Assembly: GCA_937901895.1 (NCBI GenBank)
Contig: CALGTD010000137.1
Span: forward strand, 1 to 64,000
Length of the DNA: 64,000 nt
From: an uncultured Spartobacteria bacterium
GTDB lineage: Bacteria > Verrucomicrobiota > Verrucomicrobiia > Chthoniobacterales > JAATET01
Reading direction: 5' to 3'
The notes below the pieces were generated by a model. The model was given only the letters and a program-made list of their open reading frames with translations. It had not been told where the DNA came from and ran no database searches. Every line of letters begins with the position of its first letter. The stretch's first letter is position 1. Positions 26,492 through 34,703 of this stretch are shown in pieces. Both the position numbers and the translations under genes were made by a program.

Positions 26492-28489
26492 CTAGCGGCC
26501 CGGAACCAGCGTGATCGCGACACGGTCCATGCGCTCCTTGTCCCCGACCGCGGTTGCGCCGATGAACAGGGTCTTCGTCTTGCGGATCGTGCGCTTCGGC
26601 ACAAAGACCATGTCGAGCCGGAGCTTCTGCCCGGGTTTCAGAACGCGGGTTGTGTATCGGCCCTTTTTGATCGCCTTCGTGACGTCCTCGCCCTTGATCG
26701 AGATCGTGTATTTGTGGCCGCTGAATTTGCCGAACGCCCGCAGTTTGAAGGACTCCGCCATCAAACCGATGTTCGAAATCGCCCCCTTGATCTTGATCTT
26801 TTTCTTTTTGCCATACAGGACGCGATACTCCTGCTTCAATGCACCGAAGAGGCCCTCGCCCACCGCGGCATTGCCCGTTCCCACGATGACGTCGGGCTGG
26901 AGATTGCCTGCGGGGAACGATTGGCCGGGAATCGTCCCCGAGATCGTGTAGGAACCGAGGCTGCCATAAGTGGAGTAGCCGTTGGTGAGGGGATCCCCGT
27001 AACCGGAATTCCGGACGAAAAGGTAATATTTTCCTTTCGGGAGATTTGCCTTCCTGAGTTTGGCCGAGAGTTCGGACGTCGTGTTGTCGGAGGCGATGAT
27101 TTCCTTCCCCTTCTCGTTCACGAGAACCAGCTGGATTTTCAGATCCGGAGAAAACTCGGCCGGCGAAGCCGTGATATTGAGCGTCCCCCCATCCAGCGGC
27201 AGACGGAAAACGTCGACATCGGTGGTTGTGGAAATCACGCCGGTTTGTTCGACGGTGCCGGTGGGCGCATAGATATTGTCAGCGCCATCGATGGCATCGG
27301 ACGCGTCATCGGCGACGAAGCCGATATTCGCCTTTCTCGCCATGATCTGGAGGTCGTCCTCCGTGTTGTTGGCGTTGAGATACTCTCCTTTGGACCACTG
27401 CGTGACGGGAGCGCTGTAGCCGGCGCCCATGATTGGCGCCCAGCCGTTGTGCCCGCCGAAATAATCGTCCTTGGTGGATCCATTGGGGTTCTTTGTGCCG
27501 TCGTGGCCCAGCCCCAGCGTGTGGCCGACCTCGTGGGATATGGTGTCGGCCACGACCTTCGGATTATCGTTGTTGAACGAAAAGCAGACCGCGCTGACGT
27601 CGGTGCGGGCGTTGTCCACAGAGCCGAAGGTGCCGATCAGCGCGAGGCCTCCGCTGCCGGGAGCGAAGTTCGTCGGCGTGACGACGCAACGAACGCGCTT
27701 TGAGGGGGGGGTGTTGAGAAACACCTCCTCCGAAGTCGTCACGTTGATGTTCAGGAATCGGAAATCCTCCGCGACCGCAGCCCACGCCTGCGCCATCTGC
27801 TGCTCGTTCAGTTTGGCAGGATCGAAAGTCATCGTGCGACCACCCTCCCAACCGGGATCGCGGAAATTCTTGTAGCCATCGAAATCGATCAGGAGGACGA
27901 AGGGCGCATCCGGATTGCTCTCGAGAATGGGCGGTGCCTTTGCGACCGGCGCCGCTGAGGGGGACGGCGGCCCTGCCAGCGGAGCGCGGACCGGATACCC
28001 CACGCACAGGACGGTGTCGAGCGGGACCTCCGTGATCTCGATTTCGCCGAAGGTCCATCCTTCGATCTTGTAAGCCTTGCGGGTCGAATACTGCCGGACC
28101 TCACCCGTCACCTTTGCTCCCTGCCTGCGAATGGAGAATCCAGAGAGACTGGAATCGGGCAGGACTCCCGCAACTGTCTCGTCTCCGGAGCCGTCTGCGT
28201 ATTTGAACGTGACATTGCCTGATGCCTTTTTCCCACCGACGAGCGGGATGGTCAGGGCGGATTGTGCGGGGATCTTCGAAAGATCCATCATCGACCGGCC
28301 GCTGACGATCTCCGACCGGCGGTCGGCGATGACTGCAGCCCGTGCGGCTGCAACCGACGAACGGGGAGCCGGCGCATCCCACAAAGTGATCTGGGCGTGA
28401 GCGGAAATTGACAGAAGCCCCAGCAATCCAGCGACGAAGGCGGGTCTGACGAGGCGCGAATACAACAAGGGAGAAACAAAAGAATACAT
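26492..28489 (-). CDS. Secreted metzincin-type zinc metalloprotease
   Basis: 665 residues from the ATG at 28489, with a signal peptide ending around LSISAHAQ. The catalytic zinc site is HEVGHTLGLGHD (HExxHxxGxxHD), typical of reprolysin-like metzincins, preceded by a domain beginning LLIDFDGYKNF. After the catalytic part a region with DVDVFRLPLDGG to YYLFVRNSG resembles a pre-peptidase C-terminal beta-sandwich, and the last 130 residues form a Lys-rich beta domain. It is likely exported to the periplasm or outside; substrates are unknown. An upstream in-frame start would bury the signal peptide and is rejected. Confidence 0.82.
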   Translation of the reverse strand: MYSFVSPLLYSRLVRPAFVAGLLGLLSISAHAQITLWDAPAPRSSVAAARAAVIADRRSEIVSGRSMMDLSKIPAQSALTIPLVGGKKASGNVTFKYADGSGDETVAGVLPDSSLSGFSIRRQGAKVTGEVRQYSTRKAYKIEGWTFGEIEITEVPLDTVLCVGYPVRAPLAGPPSPSAAPVAKAPPILESNPDAPFVLLIDFDGYKNFRDPGWEGGRTMTFDPAKLNEQQMAQAWAAVAEDFRFLNINVTTSEEVFLNTPPSKRVRCVVTPTNFAPGSGGLALIGTFGSVDNARTDVSAVCFSFNNDNPKVVADTISHEVGHTLGLGHDGTKNPNGSTKDDYFGGHNGWAPIMGAGYSAPVTQWSKGEYLNANNTEDDLQIMARKANIGFVADDASDAIDGADNIYAPTGTVEQTGVISTTTDVDVFRLPLDGGTLNITASPAEFSPDLKIQLVLVNEKGKEIIASDNTTSELSAKLRKANLPKGKYYLFVRNSGYGDPLTNGYSTYGSLGSYTISGTIPGQSFPAGNLQPDVIVGTGNAAVGEGLFGALKQEYRVLYGKKKKIKIKGAISNIGLMAESFKLRAFGKFSGHKYTISIKGEDVTKAIKKGRYTTRVLKPGQKLRLDMVFVPKRTIRKTKTLFIGATAVGDKERMDRVAITLVPGR

Positions 28490-28604
28490 GCCGCTATGGG
28501 CACATAATTCCGGGTTTCGGGATTTTGCAACCGGGATTGGCAGTCGCACTGGGTCAGAATCCGGCTTGCTCCTTAGCGCGGGCGAGCCATTGTAGAAGGA
28601 AGCC

Positions 28605-29732
28605 ATGCCAGTAAATACCCGGCTGCTAGCCAAGGAGTTGCTTCCGATTTACGAAAAGGTTGCCGCGAGCGAGCGGATTTCCGACGCCGATGCGGTCGTC
28701 CTTTATGACACACGGGACCTGAACGGCGTGGGCGCGATTGCGAACATCGTCCGCGAGCGGAAGAACGGCAACGTCGCGACCTACATCCACAACCGCTACA
28801 TCAACTACTCGAACGTCTGCCTGCTTTCGTGCCAGTTCTGTGCGTTCGGTGCGAAGAAGCGGGAACCTCACGCCTTCGAGATGGCGATCCCCGAGATCGA
28901 GGCGACCGTGCGTGAGGCGCTGGACGAAGGGATCACCGAGATCCACATGGTCGGCGGTCTGCATCCGACGCTGCGACCGGAATGGTATCTCGAATTGTTG
29001 CGCACGCTGAAGGCGCTCGATCCGGAGCTGCAGCTCAAGGCATTCACCGCCGTCGAGATCCGGCATCTGGCGGATCGCATTTTCAAGATGCCGCTCGAAG
29101 ACACGCTGCGGCTGCTGCGCGACAATGGCCTGGGCGCGATCACCGGCGGCGGCGCGGAGATTTTCGATCCCGAGATTCGAGACAAGATCTGCCGCGGCAA
29201 GGAAACCGCCGAGGAGTGGGCGGAGGTGCACCGCGTGTGGCACCAGATCGGGGGCCGCAGCACCTGCACGATGCTCTATGGCCACATCGAGGAGACGCGT
29301 CATCGGGTGGACCACCTGCGCCGCTTGCGCGAGTTGCAGGACGAAACCGGCGGTTTCACGGGGTTCATTCCTTTCGCGTTCGAGCCGGAGGGTGCGCGCC
29401 CGGCGCTCAAGGACATTCCTCATGCGACCGCGGTCGAGGAACTGCGAAACCTCGCGGTCGGCCGCATCTACCTCGACAACATCCCGCACATCACCGCCTA
29501 CTGGATCAGCCTCGGCCTGCCGCTCGCGCAGGTGTCGTTGAACTACGGCGTGGATGATCTGCACGGCACAATCATCGAGGAAAAGATCTTCCACATGGCG
29601 GGCGCGACGACCCCGCAGCAACAGACGGTCTACGCGCTCGAGAAGGCCATTCGCGAGGCCGGGCGCGAGCCGATGCAACGAAACACCTTTTACGAGCGCA
29701 TCCCTTCGACGGCGACGCGTCGGGCAGCTTGA
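28605..29732 (+). CDS. mqnE: Aminodeoxyfutalosine synthase (radical SAM)
   Basis: 375 residues. MqnE joins the MqnA product and SAM to form aminofutalosine in the futalosine route to menaquinone. The radical-SAM cysteines are Cys72, Cys76 and Cys79 (VCLLSCQFC). MqnE-like blocks include EIHMVGGLHPTLRPEWYLEL, ITGGGAEIFDPEIRDKIC, CTMLYGHIEE and DDLHGTIIEEKIFHMAGA, which separate it from MqnC and CofH. An AAGGA element precedes the ATG. The next gene, mqnA, catalyses the step just before. Confidence 0.95.
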   Translation: MPVNTRLLAKELLPIYEKVAASERISDADAVVLYDTRDLNGVGAIANIVRERKNGNVATYIHNRYINYSNVCLLSCQFCAFGAKKREPHAFEMAIPEIEATVREALDEGITEIHMVGGLHPTLRPEWYLELLRTLKALDPELQLKAFTAVEIRHLADRIFKMPLEDTLRLLRDNGLGAITGGGAEIFDPEIRDKICRGKETAEEWAEVHRVWHQIGGRSTCTMLYGHIEETRHRVDHLRRLRELQDETGGFTGFIPFAFEPEGARPALKDIPHATAVEELRNLAVGRIYLDNIPHITAYWISLGLPLAQVSLNYGVDDLHGTIIEEKIFHMAGATTPQQQTVYALEKAIREAGREPMQRNTFYERIPSTATRRAA

Positions 29733-30544
29733 GTGCGACCGCAGTGGGGGAAAACGCCGCCGGGGAACTTGCGCGGATCCGGGAGGAACTGGCGGCGTTC
29801 CGCATCGGATCGGTGCCGTATCTCAACGCCGCTCCGCTCACGTATGGAATTGCGGACGACCTGATCTTCGACGTTCCAGCGAAGCTGGCGGACCGGTTCG
29901 CCCGTGGAGAGCTCGACGCCGCGCTGATACCGGTCTTCGAAGCGGTGTCGAGGGAATCCGCGACGATTGCCGATGACATCGCGATTGCCAGCGAAGGCGA
30001 GGTGTTCAGTGTGTTTCTTGCGAGCCGGGAGCCGGTGGAGGAACTGGAATCGGTGGCGCTCGATCCGAACTCGCGCACTTCGAGCCACCTGCTGCAGTGT
30101 CTTTTTGCGGAGTTCATCCAGGGGGATGTCACGTTCACCGCGAGTCCGGTCGACGACAACCAGGCGCGCCTGATCATCGGCGATCCGGCGATCGATTTTC
30201 ATCGTTCGCCGGAGGCTGCGGAATGGCGGATCCTGGATCTCGGTGAGGAATGGTTGCGCCGGACGGAACTGCCGTTCGTCTTTGCGTGTTGGGTGATCCG
30301 GCAGGGCCAGCCGGAGGCGGCGCGTCTCGCGGACTTGTTGCGCAGAGTGAAGACGCTGGGCGTGGCGGCGCGGGGGGCGATCGCACGCGACAGCGCCGAT
30401 CCGGAATTCACCCTGCGCTATCTGACCGAGAACGTGCGATTCGATCTCGGCGACTCCGCCAGGCAGGCCATTGCCCTGTATGGCGCGCTGCTTCGCAAAC
30501 ACGGACTGGTTTCCGTGGGAGGTCCCGAGATTTCCTACGTCTGA
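29729..30544 (+). CDS. mqnA: Chorismate dehydratase (futalosine menaquinone pathway)
   Basis: About 270 residues. MqnA converts chorismate to 3-enolpyruvyl-benzoate, the first committed step of the futalosine pathway. The fold begins FRIGSVPYLNAAPLTYGI and has the family's ELDAALIPVFE and RLIIGDPAI stretches. The start is unsure: a TTG at 29729 overlaps the mqnE stop, a GTG lies at 29744, and both leave 20-25 residues ahead of the fold. Its 3' end overlaps the convergent FAD reductase by 10 bp. mqnB, mqnC and mqnD are not in the window. Confidence 0.9.
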   Translation: MSATAVGENAAGELARIREELAAFRIGSVPYLNAAPLTYGIADDLIFDVPAKLADRFARGELDAALIPVFEAVSRESATIADDIAIASEGEVFSVFLASREPVEELESVALDPNSRTSSHLLQCLFAEFIQGDVTFTASPVDDNQARLIIGDPAIDFHRSPEAAEWRILDLGEEWLRRTELPFVFACWVIRQGQPEAARLADLLRRVKTLGVAARGAIARDSADPEFTLRYLTENVRFDLGDSARQAIALYGALLRKHGLVSVGGPEISYV

Positions 30545-31590
30545 GACACCCGCAGCACGCGGTGCGTGAGCCAGTGCAGCGGCAGCGGAAGGACGCGTGA
30601 GCCAGCGATGGCTGCGGAGGTGATCCGCGGATGGGTGACGGCGAGGCGCGCGAGACGATTGATCCACAGCCGGCCGCGATACATTTCCGAGTGGAGGCGG
30701 CGGTAGCCGGCTTCGTCGTTTTCAACAACAGCCAGTGCGGCCAGTTCGCCGGACCTCAGCGCGTAGTAGATGCCTTCGCCGGTGAATGGCTCGACGACCC
30801 GGGCCGAATCGCCGACGAGGAACAATCCGTCACGAGCGACATCACTCGCGTCCTCCCGGCTCAGAGGCGCAATCGTCCGCCATTCGACATGGTCTGGAAG
30901 GGAAAAATCCCGCATCGCGGCGGTGCGAACCGATTCGACCCGTTCGGGAGTTGTGACCAGACAGAGGTTGATTTCGCGTTCGTTCAGGAGGGCAGTGCCG
31001 CCGTAGCCGTCCTTTCGGAAAAACATCCGCACCTCGGAACCGTGGTCGTTCGGTCTCGGACCGTGGCATTGGAGTGCCACGCGATCCCGCGGCGCGGGTC
31101 CGATTCGGTTTGTCGCGCGTGCGATGAAGGAATTCCTGCCATCCGCCGCCACGAGAACCGGAGCGGAGAAGGTCCCGGCGTCGGTTTCGATTTTCCATCC
31201 CTCGCTCACGCGAAGGACGCTCACGCCGTCGCGAAAGTCGACGCCGAGTTCGACCGCCCGCGCGACGAGGCTTGCGTCGAAGTCGCGACGCTTGATTGTC
31301 ATTTCGGGAAATGGGTCGTCGGGCACCCGGAATCGGACGCGTATGCCGCCGATTGCCTCATAGGCGATCGTATCGATCTTTGCGTGGGGTAGGGCGAGGA
31401 TCCGCTCGTGCAGTTCCAGCCGTTCGAGAACCGGCCAGACGGATGGATTCAGGCAATCGCCGCAGACCTTGTCGCGGGGAAACTTCGCGCGGTCGACCAG
31501 GAGAACATGCCGGCCCTTTCGGGCAAGTGTCGCGGCACAGACGGATCCCGCCGGTCCAGCACCGACGACGATCGCGTCGAAGCGAATCAT
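30535..31590 (-). CDS. Geranylgeranyl-reductase-type FAD oxidoreductase
   Basis: 351 residues. The N-terminal FAD site VVGAGPAGSVCAATLARKG, the mid GDSARVVEPFTGEGIYYALRSG block and the DKVCGD segment place it with the geranylgeranyl reductase/ChlP group, which saturates isoprenoid chains. Next to mqnEA it could act on the menaquinone side chain, and the nearby squalene/phytoene synthase offers another isoprenoid link. Both are inferences from context. Its ATG overlaps the hemW stop by 4 bp, so the two are coupled. Confidence 0.8.
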   Translation of the reverse strand: MIRFDAIVVGAGPAGSVCAATLARKGRHVLLVDRAKFPRDKVCGDCLNPSVWPVLERLELHERILALPHAKIDTIAYEAIGGIRVRFRVPDDPFPEMTIKRRDFDASLVARAVELGVDFRDGVSVLRVSEGWKIETDAGTFSAPVLVAADGRNSFIARATNRIGPAPRDRVALQCHGPRPNDHGSEVRMFFRKDGYGGTALLNEREINLCLVTTPERVESVRTAAMRDFSLPDHVEWRTIAPLSREDASDVARDGLFLVGDSARVVEPFTGEGIYYALRSGELAALAVVENDEAGYRRLHSEMYRGRLWINRLARLAVTHPRITSAAIAGSRVLPLPLHWLTHRVLRVSQT

Positions 31591-32690
31591 ACGAAGGTTT
31601 CCGCGATCGCGTCGGCGACCATGCGACCGGAACGGGTCAGCACCCAGCGGTCTCCGTGGCGTTCGAGATATCCTGCGGATTGAAGCCGCTGAAACTCATC
31701 GCGCCACTCCGCGGAATCGGGAATCCCATTGGAGGTGCGAAGCTCGAAGGCGAGCCGCTCCGCGCGTCGGGTGTCAGGATCGACCGCTTCCTCGAAGTCC
31801 GCGGCGTCTTCACCCGACTGGATGCGGCGCGTGTATTCCGCGGTGTCGCTGACGTTTTTCCATCGGCGCGAGCCAACGGTGGAAAAGGCGCTGGGCCCCA
31901 GACCGAGGTAGTCGGAGCCGTTCCAGTAGGCGAGGTTGTGCAGGCACTCGCGGCCAGGGTGTGCGTAGTTCGAGATCTCGTATTGCGCGTAGCCGGCGCT
32001 ACCGAGGATGTCCATCGTCATCTCGAACAGATCGGCATCGAGGCCCTCATCCGGTCGCAGTTCCCCGCGCTGCAGTCGTAGAAAAAACTCAGTGTCCTCT
32101 TCGTAGGTGAGGCAGTAGGCGGAGATGTGGTCCGGCTCGAGCGCGATCGTCCGTTCGAGCGATTCGCGCCAGATCGCGGGTGTCTGGCCCGGCACACCAA
32201 AAATGAGATCGAGGTTCACGTTTGGCACGCCGGCTTCGCGCAGGATGCGATACGAGCGATCGGCCTGAGCGGCATTGTGAACGCGGCCCAGCGTTTTCAG
32301 CAGATCTTCGTTCCACGATTGGACGCCCATGCTGATCCGGTTCACTCCGAGATCGAGAAGCGCGCGGGCTTTCTCGAGCGAAACGGTCGCCGGGTTCATC
32401 TCGAGTGTCCATTCCACGACGTTCGAAAAATCAATGCGCTCCCGCAGACCGCCGAGAAGAAATTCCAGCTGCGACGTGCTCAGGGCGCTGGGCGTGCCGC
32501 CGCCAAAGAATATCGTGCGCGGACGCAATCCAGCGGCGTGTTTTTCCGCTTCGGCAAGCATCGCCTCGAGAAACGCACGGGTCTTGTTCCGGTCGCTCGC
32601 CTCCTTGTAGAAGCTGCAATACGGGCACACCTTCGGACAAAAGGGAATGTGCGCGTAGAGATGCTCGATCACACGGGAAGGCTCGGACAT
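31587..32690 (-). CDS. hemW: HemW-type radical SAM heme chaperone
   Basis: 367 residues from the ATG at 32690. Radical-SAM ligands are Cys18, Cys22 and Cys25 (CPKVCPYC) followed by SFYKE. The blocks TIFFGGGTPSALS, NRISMGVQSWN, DLIFGVPGQT and AYWNGSDYLGLGPSAFS are those of HemW, formerly mistaken for oxygen-independent coproporphyrinogen oxidase. HemW inserts heme into respiratory proteins. It heads a two-gene unit with the FAD reductase and is divergent from the DUF362 gene (69-bp spacer). Confidence 0.92.
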   Translation of the reverse strand: MSEPSRVIEHLYAHIPFCPKVCPYCSFYKEASDRNKTRAFLEAMLAEAEKHAAGLRPRTIFFGGGTPSALSTSQLEFLLGGLRERIDFSNVVEWTLEMNPATVSLEKARALLDLGVNRISMGVQSWNEDLLKTLGRVHNAAQADRSYRILREAGVPNVNLDLIFGVPGQTPAIWRESLERTIALEPDHISAYCLTYEEDTEFFLRLQRGELRPDEGLDADLFEMTMDILGSAGYAQYEISNYAHPGRECLHNLAYWNGSDYLGLGPSAFSTVGSRRWKNVSDTAEYTRRIQSGEDAADFEEAVDPDTRRAERLAFELRTSNGIPDSAEWRDEFQRLQSAGYLERHGDRWVLTRSGRMVADAIAETFV

Positions 32691-32759
32691 CGGACTCGCA
32701 GGCGCAATGGGTTTTCGCCCGGTTTGACACGGTCTGCGGGGCAGTCGACACTTCGCGCC

Positions 32760-33863
32760 GTGTTTCGTTTCCTTGCGTTGACGATAGTCCTTCTCGCGAC
32801 GGTCTGTCGCGCCGCTGAGAACATCGACGATCTGCTCGCACAGGAGATCCCGGTGGCCCGCGCGGTCGCGGCGAAGTCGCAGGTGTTTGTCGCGACCAGC
32901 GCCCGCGCGCTGGATGTCGCGCGAAATCCAAACGACGCGGTCGTGCAGCAAATGGTGGATGCGGTGGTGATGGCCGCGACCGGGAAAAAGTCGGTTCGAG
33001 AGGCCTGGCAATCGCTCGTTACTCCCGAGGATACAGTGGGCATCAAGGTGGCGGCCGCGCCCGGGGCGCTGGCGGGAACGCATCCGGCAGTCGTGCGAGC
33101 GGTGGCGAGGGGATTGCAGAGCGCCGGTGTGCCCGCGGATCGCATCGTGGTCTGGGATCGAAATCGCGAGGACTTGCAGGCGGCGGGATATTCGGAGCGC
33201 GATCCGGATTTTCGCGTGGAATGGATCGATCCCACAAACGGCTACGACCGGGAGGCGGTGCTGACGGCTCCGGTGCTGGGGCGGCTCGTGTGGGGGGACA
33301 GCCGGTTTGGGGAACCTCAGGGCGGAGATCGACTGGTGGATCGGCTCTCGAGCGGCGCGCAGCTCAGCAGTTCGAGTTTTTACGCGACGGTGTTGAGCAA
33401 GCGGGTGACGAAGGTGGTGAACGTGCCGTCGCTCTGCGACAGTTTCATGACGGGCATCAACGGCGCGCTGGCGAACGTGACGCTGTGGAACGTCGATAAC
33501 TGGCGGCGCTTCACGAAGGAGCCGCATTTCGGCGATCCGTATCTCGCGGAGATTTACGCGGACCCCATGGTTCAAGACAAGGTGGTGCTCACGATTCTCG
33601 ATGCGCTCTCGCTACAGTTTGCAGGCGGGCCGTTTCCGCATCCGAATTTCGTGCGGGAGACGCTCTCGATTTACGCGAGCCGGGACCCGGTGGCGATCGA
33701 CGCGACGGCGTTGCGTCTTATCGATGAGTATCGCGTGGCGAACAAGCTGCCGCCGATCGCGAAGGTGGCGACGCACGTGGAGAGCGCCGCGCAGATGGGG
33801 CTTGGAAACGCCGCGGAGGAAAGCATCGAGACGGTGAAGGTTCCGTTGTCCGGCCAGGAGTGA
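32760..33863 (+). CDS. Secreted DUF362-family protein
   Basis: 367 residues from a GTG at 32760, with a signal peptide (MFRFLALTIVLLATVCRA). The blocks VGIKVAAAPGALAGTHPAVVRAV, RIVVWDRNREDL and TKVVNVPSLCDS follow the DUF362 pattern. Many DUF362 proteins carry ferredoxin cysteines; none are present here. The biochemical role is unknown. The stop is 5 bp before the ATG of the squalene/phytoene synthase gene, so the pair is probably co-translated. Confidence 0.75.
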   Translation: MFRFLALTIVLLATVCRAAENIDDLLAQEIPVARAVAAKSQVFVATSARALDVARNPNDAVVQQMVDAVVMAATGKKSVREAWQSLVTPEDTVGIKVAAAPGALAGTHPAVVRAVARGLQSAGVPADRIVVWDRNREDLQAAGYSERDPDFRVEWIDPTNGYDREAVLTAPVLGRLVWGDSRFGEPQGGDRLVDRLSSGAQLSSSSFYATVLSKRVTKVVNVPSLCDSFMTGINGALANVTLWNVDNWRRFTKEPHFGDPYLAEIYADPMVQDKVVLTILDALSLQFAGGPFPHPNFVRETLSIYASRDPVAIDATALRLIDEYRVANKLPPIAKVATHVESAAQMGLGNAAEESIETVKVPLSGQE

Positions 33864-33868
33864 GCGGG

Positions 33869-34702
33869 ATGGACTGGCGGCTGCTGCGCGAAGTGTCGCG
33901 ATCGTTTTACCTGACGATCCGTCTGCTACCGGCTCCGGTTCGGGAGACGATTGCGCTGGGCTATTTGCTGGCGCGTGCGTCTGATTCCATCGCGGACACG
34001 TCCGCAGCGCGATTGGATGCGAGACGGAGCGCCCTCGAGGGATTGCGCAGGGGGGAAATCGACTCGCAGGCTGTGGCGGAACTTGCGAAGCAGCAGACCG
34101 CTGAAGCGGAGCGTGTGCTCGTGGGCAGGCTGCCGGAATTGGTTGCACTTGCGAAGGCCTCGCCGGACCGCGAGCGCCTGGAGTGGGTCTGGGATCGGAT
34201 CCTGCGCGGACAGTTGTTTGACCTCACGCGATTCGACGACCGATCGGACCCGCTGTCGCCGGAGGAGCTGGATGAATACGTTTTTCTCGTCGCCGGATGC
34301 GTCGGCGAATTCTGGACCCGGCTTTGCGCGGATCGGCTGCCGGAATTTTCAAAACGGGATTGCAGCGAGATGACCGCCGATGCGATTCGATACGGCAAAG
34401 GCCTGCAACTCGTGAACATCCTGCGGGACCGCGCGGCGGACGCGGCGAACGATCGGATTTACGTGTCTGCGGAACGGTTCGACGAGGTGCGGCGCCTCGC
34501 ATTCGATCATCTCGAGGCGGGGTGGCGCTGGGTCCGTGCGGTGGGTGTCGGGCGTGTCCGGTTTGCCTGCGTGATTCCGTTGCGGATCGGCGCGAAAACG
34601 CTGGCACGTTGCCATGCGGATTCCGGTTCGGTGAAGGTTCGTCGCGCCGAGGTGAGGAGGATCCTGCTGGAATCCCTCCCCACCTTGTGGCTGCGACCGT
34701 GA
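33869..34702 (+). CDS. Squalene/phytoene synthase family protein
   Basis: 277 residues from an ATG with AGGAG 8 bp ahead; a GTG at 33860 overlaps the previous stop but lacks a site. The first Asp-rich motif is RASDSIADT and the second YGKGLQLVNILRD, both needed for Mg-diphosphate binding in head-to-head prenyl condensation. The RSFYLTIRLLP start is closer to squalene synthase than to phytoene synthase. No squalene-hopene cyclase or carotenoid gene is adjacent, so the product is not fixed. It abuts the end of the convergent NRPS-like gene. Confidence 0.83.
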   Translation: MDWRLLREVSRSFYLTIRLLPAPVRETIALGYLLARASDSIADTSAARLDARRSALEGLRRGEIDSQAVAELAKQQTAEAERVLVGRLPELVALAKASPDRERLEWVWDRILRGQLFDLTRFDDRSDPLSPEELDEYVFLVAGCVGEFWTRLCADRLPEFSKRDCSEMTADAIRYGKGLQLVNILRDRAADAANDRIYVSAERFDEVRRLAFDHLEAGWRWVRAVGVGRVRFACVIPLRIGAKTLARCHADSGSVKVRRAEVRRILLESLPTLWLRP

Positions 34703-34703
34703 C

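Noticed and set aside
32691..33575. Upstream extension of the hemW frame
   Set aside because: It overlaps the DUF362 gene antisense and carries no HemW homology; the MSEPSRV start directly precedes the radical-SAM domain.
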